Under the pieces are notes generated by a model, which saw only the letters and a list, made by a program, of their open reading frames with translations, did not search any database and was not told the DNA's origin. Source: an uncultured Eubacteriales bacterium (lineage in GTDB: Bacteria > Bacillota > Clostridia > Oscillospirales > QAMX01). Taken from it: DNA of 10,989 nt. Of the stretch, positions 4,855-10,989 are shown piece by piece; the stretch's first letter is position 1, and every line of letters begins with the position of its first letter. Both the position numbers and the translations under genes were made by a program. The stretch covers positions 1 through 10,989 of the forward strand of contig CAJLFQ010000073.1 of assembly GCA_905205975.1 (NCBI GenBank), given 5' to 3'.

Positions 4855-5898
4855 ATGGTCGTCATACTGAAAGAACAATACAGCCCGGCACAACTGGAAA
4901 ATCTGATGGACTGGCTCAAAGGCCTTGGCCTGCAAATTCATCAGAGCGAAGGCATGAAACATACGATTCTCGGCCTCGTCGGGGATACCTCTACCGTCGA
5001 TATCGACCTGATCAAGGCGCTGGATATTGTTGAAGAGGTCAAGCGGATTCAGGAACCATATAAAAACGCCAACCGCAAATTTCATCCGGCAGATACCGTG
5101 GTGCGTGTCGGCGCAGAACAGCCGGTTTCCATCGGCGGCGGCCATTTCCAAATCATCGCGGGGCCATGCTCGGTGGAATCAGAAGCCCAGATTTGCGGCG
5201 TCGCCGAGCGTGTCAAACGAGCAGGCGCAGCCATGCTCCGGGGCGGCGCCTTCAAGCCGAGAACGTCTCCATATGCGTTTCAGGGTCTGCGGGACGAGGG
5301 CATCCGCCTGCTCCTGAAGGCCAAAAAACAAACCGGCATGCCCATTGTGACGGAAATCATGGATTTGTCGCAGCTGCCGCTGTTTGAAGACGTGGATGTG
5401 ATTCAGGTCGGCGCGCGCAATATGCAGAACTTTGAGCTGCTCAAAGAATTGGGGCATACCCGGAAACCGATTCTTCTGAAGCGCGGTCTGGCGAACACCC
5501 TGCAAGAGCTTCTGATGAGCGCGGAATATATCATGGCCGGCGGCAACAATCAGGTGATCCTCTGCGAACGCGGCATCCGGACGTTTGAAACCTATACACG
5601 CAATACGCTGGATCTCTCGGCTGTGCCTGCGTTGAAAACGATGTCGCATTTGCCGGTCATTGTCGACCCAAGCCATGGTACCGGCATTTCGCGCATGGTG
5701 ATGCCGATGTCGCTGGCGGCGGTTGCAGCCGGTGCCGACGGATTGATCATTGAGGTGCACAACGATCCAGCCCATGCTTTATGTGACGGCCCGCAGTCGC
5801 TGACGCCGGAGGCGTTTGAACAGCTGGCAGAAGCGGTGCGCGCCATACGGCCCTATGCGTACAAACATACCGCACCGGAGGGGAGCGAGCAGAAGTGA
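4855..5898 (+). CDS. aroF: 3-deoxy-7-phosphoheptulonate (DAHP) synthase, type I-beta with N-terminal regulatory domain
   Basis: Condenses phosphoenolpyruvate and erythrose 4-phosphate, the first committed step to chorismate. The 347-residue protein has an N-terminal ferredoxin-like domain (about 1-75; MVVILKEQYS...), like the Thermotoga maritima enzyme in which this domain mediates feedback inhibition by Tyr and Phe. A TIM barrel follows. Barrel motifs are IAGPCSVES, LRGGAFKPRTSPYAFQG, QVGARNMQNFELL, LLKRG, ERGIRTFE and DPSHGTG. Expected metal ligands are all present: Cys105, His274, Glu300 and Asp311, in the spacing of the Thermotoga enzyme. GGAGGA (4843-4848) lies six bases before the ATG. 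First structural gene after the attenuator; its TGA overlaps the tyrA GTG by four bases. Control is probably double: attenuation of synthesis and allosteric inhibition. The symbol aroF is used for the family and does not imply orthology to E. coli AroF. Confidence 0.95.
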   Translation: MVVILKEQYSPAQLENLMDWLKGLGLQIHQSEGMKHTILGLVGDTSTVDIDLIKALDIVEEVKRIQEPYKNANRKFHPADTVVRVGAEQPVSIGGGHFQIIAGPCSVESEAQICGVAERVKRAGAAMLRGGAFKPRTSPYAFQGLRDEGIRLLLKAKKQTGMPIVTEIMDLSQLPLFEDVDVIQVGARNMQNFELLKELGHTRKPILLKRGLANTLQELLMSAEYIMAGGNNQVILCERGIRTFETYTRNTLDLSAVPALKTMSHLPVIVDPSHGTGISRMVMPMSLAAVAAGADGLIIEVHNDPAHALCDGPQSLTPEAFEQLAEAVRAIRPYAYKHTAPEGSEQK

Positions 5899-6761
5899 AG
5901 ATTGCAGTTGTCGGCCTTGGTCTGATCGGCGGATCCATGGCCAAAGCCATCCAAAGTCATACCGATGACCTTGTCTATGGCACAGATAAAATGCCGGACG
6001 TTGTTCAACAGGCGATGGAGACGAAAGTCATTGACGGCGCATTGACGGATGAAACACTTGCGGCTTGCAGCGTTGTGATTCTGGCGCTGTATCCGGCGGA
6101 TACGGTTGAATGGGTCCGCGAGAACGCCGTGAAGATTCCAAAAGGCGCATTGGTCGTCGATTGCGGCGGCGTCAAAAAATACGTCTGCGATCAGGTGCAG
6201 CCGCTGGCGAAAGCAAACGGCTTTTTCTTCCTCGGCGGTCACCCGATGGCCGGAATTGAGCGATCCGGCTTTGCGTTTTCAAAGGATACCCTGTTTCAAA
6301 ATGCGTCGATGATTCTGACGCCCATGCCGGATACAGATGAACAGCTGCTGGAACGCGCACGGCGTTTCTTCTGCGGCATCGGTTTTGCAGGGGTGACGCT
6401 CCGCACGCCGGAGGAGCATGACCGGATCATCGCCTATACGTCGCAGCTGGCGCATGTGCTTTCAAATGCCTACATCAAAAGTCCGACCGCACCGTACCAC
6501 GCAGGGCTGTCGGCCGGCAGCTTCCGGGATATGACGCGCGTGGCGACGCTGAATCCTGCCATGTGGACAGAGTTGTTTTTTGAAAACCGCGACAATCTAA
6601 TCACCGAGATTGACGCGCTGGCAGAGCGCTTGCTGGAATACAGCCGGGCGCTCAAAGAGAATGACGCGGAAGGGCTGCACCGATTGCTGGAAGATGGCGT
6701 CATGATGAAAGCGCTCTGCGACCGAAATGACAAAACACAAAAGGAGACGGCGAACCGATGA
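5895..6761 (+). CDS. tyrA: Prephenate dehydrogenase (NAD-type)
   Basis: Oxidatively decarboxylates prephenate to 4-hydroxyphenylpyruvate, the tyrosine branch. The 288-residue protein starts with a Rossmann NAD site, VVGLGLIGGS (residues 5-14). It carries GGHPMAG with the conserved His116, then the all-helical C-terminal domain with QLAHVLSNAY and AGSFRDMTRVA....MWTELF....NRDNL, typical of the family's prephenate-binding region. It has neither a chorismate mutase domain nor a C-terminal ACT domain, so it is the short monofunctional form; mutase activity probably comes from the AroQ domain of pheA. The start is GTG (5895-5897), sharing four bases with the aroF stop (GTGA); GGGAG (5881-5885) lies nine bases upstream. 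Its end overlaps aroB by ATGA, suggesting translational coupling through the run. Confidence 0.94.
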   Translation: MKIAVVGLGLIGGSMAKAIQSHTDDLVYGTDKMPDVVQQAMETKVIDGALTDETLAACSVVILALYPADTVEWVRENAVKIPKGALVVDCGGVKKYVCDQVQPLAKANGFFFLGGHPMAGIERSGFAFSKDTLFQNASMILTPMPDTDEQLLERARRFFCGIGFAGVTLRTPEEHDRIIAYTSQLAHVLSNAYIKSPTAPYHAGLSAGSFRDMTRVATLNPAMWTELFFENRDNLITEIDALAERLLEYSRALKENDAEGLHRLLEDGVMMKALCDRNDKTQKETANR

Positions 6762-7846
6762 AGCAAGTTCCTCCCACCAAAACGGTTTCCGTTGCCGCTT
6801 CTCATCCATATGAAGTCGCCATTGGCTGCGGAATCCTTTCGACCTGCGGCGAAGAAATCCGCAGACGCCTCCCGGCCAAACGTGCCGCAGTGATTTCGGA
6901 TCGAACCGTGGCAGCGCTGTACGGCGATACGGTCTGCCGCTCACTGAAAGAAGCCGGTCTGGAAACCGCCTTGTATGCCTTTGAACCAGGAGAAACGCAT
7001 AAAACACTGGAAACCGTTGCCGGCATTCTGGATTTTTGTACCGCCAACGGACTGACGCGAACGGATTGTATCGTGGCCCTTGGCGGCGGGATTGTCGGCG
7101 ATGTCGCCGGTTTTTCGGCGTCGGTTTACCTGCGCGGGATCCCGTTTGTTCAGCTGCCGACAACGTTTTTGGCGGCCATTGACGCCTCAGTCGGCGGAAA
7201 AACCGGCGTCAATCTGCCGGCCGGGAAAAATTTGGCCGGTGCATTCTGGCAACCGTCGTTTGTCCTGTGCGACTGCGCCTGCTTTCAGACGCTGCCGCGT
7301 GAGACGTTTCTGGACGGGGTGTCAGAGGCCGTCAAATACGGCGTCATTGCCGATGAGGCGCTGTTTGATTCTGTCCGCATCGGCGGCGCAGAAAAGAACC
7401 CGGTTGATGTGGTCGGGAAGTGCGTGGCAATCAAAAGCCGTTTTGTCGCGGCAGACGAATTTGACCACGGGACGCGTCAAATGCTGAATTTCGGGCATAC
7501 GTTCGGCCACGCCGTCGAAACCGCAAGCGGGTATGCCGTGACGCATGGTCATGCCGTGGCCATTGGCATGGCCGCCGCAGCACGCGCCGCAGTGCGTCTT
7601 GGACTGACGGATGAAGCCTGCCTGCACAGAATCTGTAACGCGCTTGCCGCGTGCGGGTTGCCGACGACAACCGATCTGCCGCTGAAAACGCTGGCTGCGG
7701 GTATGCGGCACGACAAAAAGGCTTCCGGTGATCAGGTGACACTGGTTCTGCCGAAGCGAATCGGTGAATGCGTGCTGTATCCGGTAGCGGCGAACCGGCT
7801 TGAGGAGCTGTTTCAGGACGCAGTGACCGGGGAGGAAAGACCATGA
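6758..7846 (+). CDS. aroB: 3-dehydroquinate synthase
   Basis: Cyclises DAHP to 3-dehydroquinate using bound NAD and a divalent metal. The 362-residue protein shows the NAD-binding GGGIVGD (109-115), the strongly conserved DASVGGKTGVN (142-152), the SEAVKYG segment with metal ligand Glu190, LNFGHTFGHAVE with His247 and His251, and HGHAVAIGM with His263. Glu190, His247 and His263 are the expected metal ligands, and His251 is the neighbouring catalytic position. The length is normal for the family. The ATG shares four bases with the tyrA stop; AAGGAG (6741-6746) lies eleven bases upstream, slightly long. The TGA in turn overlaps the aroA start by four bases. Confidence 0.96.
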   Translation: MKQVPPTKTVSVAASHPYEVAIGCGILSTCGEEIRRRLPAKRAAVISDRTVAALYGDTVCRSLKEAGLETALYAFEPGETHKTLETVAGILDFCTANGLTRTDCIVALGGGIVGDVAGFSASVYLRGIPFVQLPTTFLAAIDASVGGKTGVNLPAGKNLAGAFWQPSFVLCDCACFQTLPRETFLDGVSEAVKYGVIADEALFDSVRIGGAEKNPVDVVGKCVAIKSRFVAADEFDHGTRQMLNFGHTFGHAVETASGYAVTHGHAVAIGMAAAARAAVRLGLTDEACLHRICNALAACGLPTTTDLPLKTLAAGMRHDKKASGDQVTLVLPKRIGECVLYPVAANRLEELFQDAVTGEERP

Positions 7847-9078
7847 ACGTCCGCATTTTTTCCCATCCATTGTCCGGAGAGCTGTCAGCCATTCCGTCAA
7901 AATCGGACGCACACCGTGCGTTGATCTGTGCGGTGCTGTCCGGATCAACCGGCTTATACAAGACACTGACCCAACGGCTGGACACAGAACACGCCGGGGA
8001 GGATATTCAGGCGACCATTCGGTGCCTGAATGCGCTGCAAACAGCAGGCGATTGTACGCTGGACTGCGGAGAAAGCGGCTCGACGCTCCGATTCCTGCTG
8101 CCGGTTGCTGCAGCACTGCGGGACAAAACCACATTGACCGGCCGCGGCCGTCTGCCGCAGCGCCCGTTGGGGGAACTGCGCAGCCAGATGGAAGCACATG
8201 GCGTTCATTTTTCCGCAGAGACGCTGCCCTTTACAATCGAAAACCGCATGACCGGCGGCTGTTATACGCTGCCGGGCAACGTCAGTTCGCAATATGTGTC
8301 CGGACTGCTGCTGGCACTGCCGCTCCTTGCGGAAGACAGTCGGATTTGCCTGACGACGCCGCTGGAATCAGCGGCCTATGTTGAGATGACATTGCAGACG
8401 CTGCGGCACTTCGGTATCCGGATTCAAACAGAAGCAGACGGCTTTTTTGTTCCGGGCGGACAGCATTATCAGGCGCCCGCGGACTTTATGCCGGAGGGCG
8501 ACTGGTCGAATGCTTCCTATTTTCTGACGGCCGGGTTCTTCGGCGGCGATGTGAAAATCACCGGTCTTTGCAAAAGTTCTGCGCAGGCCGACCGCATGAT
8601 CCAGCATCATCTGGCGGACTTTGGCGCTTTGGTCGAAACGCAAGACGCATCCATTCGGGTTCGCCCGGGCAATCTGCCGCCGGACACGCGGCTCCAAATC
8701 GATGTCTCTGCCTGTCCGGATCTGTTTCCGATTCTGGCGGTTGCAGCCTGCGGCGTCTGCCGGGAAACGCAGCTGATCCATGCCGCCCGGCTGCGCCTGA
8801 AAGAAAGCGACAGAATTTCATCGACAGCGGCGATGATTCAAGCGCTCGGCGGCAGCGTCAAAGAAATGCCGGACGCTTTGGCCATCTATGGAAACGGCCG
8901 CTTGCAGGGCGGCAGTGTGCAGAGTGCGGGCGATCACCGGATTGTCATGTCTGCGGCGATTGCGTCGATTCTCTGCGAAAATCCGGTTCAAATCGATGGC
9001 GCAGAGGCGGTCAGAAAGTCATACCCGCACTTTTTTGAAGATTTTCAACAGCTGGGAGGAATCACAGATGGCATCTGA
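7843..9078 (+). CDS. aroA: 3-phosphoshikimate 1-carboxyvinyltransferase (EPSP synthase)
   Basis: Transfers the enolpyruvyl group of PEP to shikimate 3-phosphate, the sixth step to chorismate. The 411-residue protein has the N-terminal PSKSDAHR with Lys20, Ser21 and Arg25, the PEP-site loop CGESGSTLRF (75-84) with Gly79 and Arg83, the middle GDWSNASYF, the catalytic region DVSACPD with Asp293, and LKESDRI with Lys320. Compared with the E. coli loop NAGTAMR, this loop reads ESGSTLR. The glycine matching E. coli Gly96 is kept, but neighbours differ in a way common in Firmicutes-like enzymes, so glyphosate response cannot be judged from sequence alone. GGAGG (7831-7835) lies seven bases before the ATG, inside the end of aroB. 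Its last 11 bases overlap aroC. Confidence 0.96.
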   Translation: MNVRIFSHPLSGELSAIPSKSDAHRALICAVLSGSTGLYKTLTQRLDTEHAGEDIQATIRCLNALQTAGDCTLDCGESGSTLRFLLPVAAALRDKTTLTGRGRLPQRPLGELRSQMEAHGVHFSAETLPFTIENRMTGGCYTLPGNVSSQYVSGLLLALPLLAEDSRICLTTPLESAAYVEMTLQTLRHFGIRIQTEADGFFVPGGQHYQAPADFMPEGDWSNASYFLTAGFFGGDVKITGLCKSSAQADRMIQHHLADFGALVETQDASIRVRPGNLPPDTRLQIDVSACPDLFPILAVAACGVCRETQLIHAARLRLKESDRISSTAAMIQALGGSVKEMPDALAIYGNGRLQGGSVQSAGDHRIVMSAAIASILCENPVQIDGAEAVRKSYPHFFEDFQQLGGITDGI

Positions 9079-10168
9079 ATTCGGCAATGCGCTGAAACTG
9101 AGTCTGTTCGGAGAATCACACGGCACAGCGGTCGGCGCAGTGCTGGACGGTCTGCCTGCCGGGGAGTTTATTGATAGGGAAACGCTTGCCGCTTTTCTGG
9201 CCAGACGTTCAGGCGGCAAACGTTATTCGACGCCAAGAAAAGAAGCGGATGTTCCGGCATTTCTTTCCGGTGTCAAGAATGGCCAGACAACCGGTTCGCC
9301 GCTCTGCCTGACGATGGAAAATGCAAATGTCCGTTCCGCTGATTATCACGCGCTGGCCGATACGCCAAGACCCTCGCATGCGGACTATCCGGCACGGGTA
9401 AAATACAGAGGCTTTGAAGATTCTGCCGGCGGCGGACATTTTTCCGGCCGGCTGACGGCACCGCTCTGCGCAGCCGGGGGCATCTGCCTGCAAATTCTGG
9501 CACGCAGAAATATTCTGATCGGCGCACATATCGCTTCGATCGGCACAGTGTCAGATGAACGGTTTGACCCGGCTGCCGTCACAGGCGATGTTCTGACCAA
9601 ACCTGGCAGCCTCGTTTTTCCGACACTGGATGAAACTGCCGGGCAGCGCATGCAGGATGAAATCGAAGCGGCAGCCGCAGAAGCCGACTCCGTCGGCGGC
9701 GTCGTGGAGTGCGGTGCAATCGGCTTGCCAACCGGTGTTGGCAGTCCGCTTTTTGACGGCATTGAAAACCGCTTGAGCGCGATGATTTTTGGTATCGGCG
9801 CCGTGCGCGGCATTGAATTCGGCACAGGGTTTGCGGCATCTGCCATGCGTGGCTCCGAACACAACGACGCATACTGCATAGAGGATGGAACAGTCCGCAC
9901 CAAAACAAACCATCACGGCGGCGTTTTGGGCGGCATCACAACCGGCATGCCGCTTGTATTCCGCGTCGCGTTCAAACCGACCCCGTCGATAGGCCGCCTT
10001 CAGCACACCGTGGATCTGAACACCATGACGGAAACCACCATCACCATTCAAGGCCGGCACGACCCCTGCATTGTGCCGCGCGCTGTTCCATGCGTCGAAG
10101 CGGCTGCGGCGATTGCCCTGCTGGACTGCCTGCTTGCGGAACAGGCGCTGCCAACCCCAAAAAGCTGA
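9068..10168 (+). CDS. aroC: Chorismate synthase
   Basis: Removes phosphate from EPSP to make chorismate, with reduced FMN as catalyst. The 366-residue protein carries every family signature: FGESHG (14-19), YSTPRKE, GSPL, RPSHADY (101-107) with His104, FEDSAGGGHFSGR (ends at Arg128), DSVGGVVE, NHHGGVLGGITTGMP, FKPTPSI, and GRHDPC (329-334) near the C terminus. A much longer open frame extends upstream to 8888 inside aroA. However, GGGAGGA (9054-9060) lies seven bases before the ATG at 9068 and the homologous N terminus starts there, so this start is used. It overlaps aroA by 11 bases. The TGA stop is the first element of an 18-bp palindrome. Confidence 0.97.
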   Translation: MASEFGNALKLSLFGESHGTAVGAVLDGLPAGEFIDRETLAAFLARRSGGKRYSTPRKEADVPAFLSGVKNGQTTGSPLCLTMENANVRSADYHALADTPRPSHADYPARVKYRGFEDSAGGGHFSGRLTAPLCAAGGICLQILARRNILIGAHIASIGTVSDERFDPAAVTGDVLTKPGSLVFPTLDETAGQRMQDEIEAAAAEADSVGGVVECGAIGLPTGVGSPLFDGIENRLSAMIFGIGAVRGIEFGTGFAASAMRGSEHNDAYCIEDGTVRTKTNHHGGVLGGITTGMPLVFRVAFKPTPSIGRLQHTVDLNTMTETTITIQGRHDPCIVPRAVPCVEAAAAIALLDCLLAEQALPTPKS

Positions 10169-10183
10169 TATCAGCTGATATCA
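10163..10183. repeat. 10-bp tandem duplication forming an 18-bp palindrome at the aroC-pheA junction
   Basis: AGCTGATATC is repeated exactly at 10163-10172 and 10173-10182. Because GATATC and AGCT are self-complementary, the result contains a perfect palindrome, TGATATCAGCTGATATCA (10166-10183), beginning with the aroC stop codon. No T-run follows, so it is not an intrinsic terminator. It may form an RNA hairpin or cruciform between aroC and pheA, or be an operator. Confidence 0.7.
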
Positions 10184-10204
10184 TGGAAGAAATGAGAAAA
10201 AACA

Positions 10205-10989
10205 ATGGAAACCTTGAACTTGGATAAATTGAGAAACCAACTGGACGAGATTGATCAACAAATCCTGCAGCTGTTCCGCCGCCGGATGGAGACGGTGCAA
10301 GCGGTTGCGGCCTATAAAAAAGCAAAGGGCCTGCCGGTTTTTCAGGGTCAGCGGGAGCGTGAAATCCTGAACCGCGCTGCGGAACAGGCTGGTCCGGAGC
10401 TGGAAGATGCCGCGCACATTCTATACGCAACCCTGCTTGATCTGAGCCGTTCCAGCCAGAACCGCATCCTGACTGCGCCCGGTCCGCTCTCAGAGAAAAT
10501 CCGAAAAGCGATGGCGGAAACGCCGAATCTGTTTCCGAAACACAGCCTGGTCGCCTGCCAGGGCGTCGAGGGCGCCTATTCACAGCAGGCCTGCGACAAG
10601 TTCTTTCCGGCGGCCAACATCCTGTATTTCCGGAATTTTGAAGGCGTTTTCCAAGCGGTTGAGCAGGGGCTTTGCCCGTATGGCGTACTGCCGATTGAAA
10701 ACAGCACGCACGGCACGGTCGATGAGGTTTACGACTTGATGCAGCGTTACGCCTGCTATATTGTGAGAAGCATCAAACTGAAGATCGACCATGTGCTTCT
10801 GACGCCGCCCGGCGTTTCTCTGGAAGATGTCCGAGAAGTTTTCTCGCATGAACAGGCCATCGGGCAATGCTCTGAATTTCTGAAGGCGCATCCGAATATC
10901 AAAGTAACGGTCTGCGAAAACACGGCGGCAGCCGCCAAAATGGTTGCAGCGTCCGGCCGGAAAGACTGTGCGCCGATGTCGCCGCGCTG
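10205..10989 (+). CDS. pheA: Bifunctional chorismate mutase / prephenate dehydratase (P-protein), cut by window edge
   Basis: Makes prephenate from chorismate and phenylpyruvate from prephenate, the phenylalanine branch. 261 codons are visible. An AroQ-type mutase domain (about 1-90) has active-site residues in the E. coli spacing minus one: Arg10, Arg27, Lys38, Arg50 and Glu51, with Gln85 as a possible match to Gln88. A Gln (47) replaces E. coli Asp48. The dehydratase domain begins near residue 115 with VACQGVEGAYSQQA, followed by GVLPIENSTHGTVDEVYDLM and SHEQAIGQC; the expected C-terminal ACT domain lies beyond the window. Upstream in frame a TGA at 10193 leaves ATG 10205 as the only ATG start. 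Its ribosome binding site is weak (GGAAG is too far, GAG at 10194-10196 is poor), unlike the rest of the operon. The fused mutase could supply prephenate for TyrA as well. Confidence 0.93.
   Translation, partial: METLNLDKLRNQLDEIDQQILQLFRRRMETVQAVAAYKKAKGLPVFQGQREREILNRAAEQAGPELEDAAHILYATLLDLSRSSQNRILTAPGPLSEKIRKAMAETPNLFPKHSLVACQGVEGAYSQQACDKFFPAANILYFRNFEGVFQAVEQGLCPYGVLPIENSTHGTVDEVYDLMQRYACYIVRSIKLKIDHVLLTPPGVSLEDVREVFSHEQAIGQCSEFLKAHPNIKVTVCENTAAAAKMVAASGRKDCAPMSPR

Noticed and set aside
8888..9067. Upstream extension of the aroC frame by 60 codons into aroA
   Set aside because: The chorismate synthase homology begins at the ATG at 9068, which has GGGAGGA seven bases upstream; the extension is only an open frame within aroA.
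10183..10227. 14-codon frame (MEEMRKNNGNLELG) overlapping the pheA start
   Set aside because: No ribosome binding site upstream and no Phe or Tyr codons, so it does not look like a second attenuation peptide.
10960..10989. Possible frameshift at the end of pheA (CAPMSPR instead of a CAAICSPR-like string)
   Set aside because: The SPR alignment resumes in frame with one residue fewer; the window ends too soon to claim a disruption.

Overview
The window looks like chromosomal DNA from a moderately GC-rich Gram-positive bacterium, most likely of the class Clostridia. The assignment rests on strong AAGGAG/GGAGG ribosome binding sites, consensus sigma-A type promoters, a Thermotoga/Firmicutes-type DAHP synthase, an AroA with the Firmicutes-like ESGSTLRF loop and a complete co-directional shikimate operon. 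It is a core-metabolism region. No insertion sequences, prophage genes, CRISPR arrays, rRNA or tRNA genes were seen.

Left part (1-1120): purE and the 5' end of purC run leftward as a purine operon from a promoter near 854-882. They are divergent from prfB. The 338-base gap between purE and prfB (783-1120) holds the two opposed promoters, a 10-bp inverted repeat between them and a small hairpin in the prfB leader.

Middle part (1121-4495): prfB (release factor 2, here without the usual in-frame UGA), comM/yifB (AAA+ ATPase) and a small cytoplasmic alpha/beta-hydrolase run rightward with gaps of about 50 bases. The two gaps share a near-identical motif of about 22 bases.

Right part (4496-10989): an aromatic amino-acid operon, aroF-tyrA-aroB-aroA-aroC-pheA (pheA is cut by the window end). 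It makes DAHP, dehydroquinate, EPSP and chorismate, then sends chorismate to prephenate and on to the tyrosine and phenylalanine branches. aroF to aroC are tightly packed, with 4- or 11-base overlaps. The shikimate steps AroD, AroE and AroK are not in the window.

The most interesting element precedes aroF. A consensus extended -10 promoter drives a leader encoding a 42-residue peptide with seven Tyr/Phe residues between positions 13 and 27. This is followed by a strong intrinsic terminator and a candidate competing antiterminator. It has the layout of ribosome-mediated transcription attenuation responding to Tyr/Phe supply. No T-box, the usual Firmicutes solution, is visible. Short exact tandem duplications and palindromes in several intergenic gaps are a second, weaker theme.
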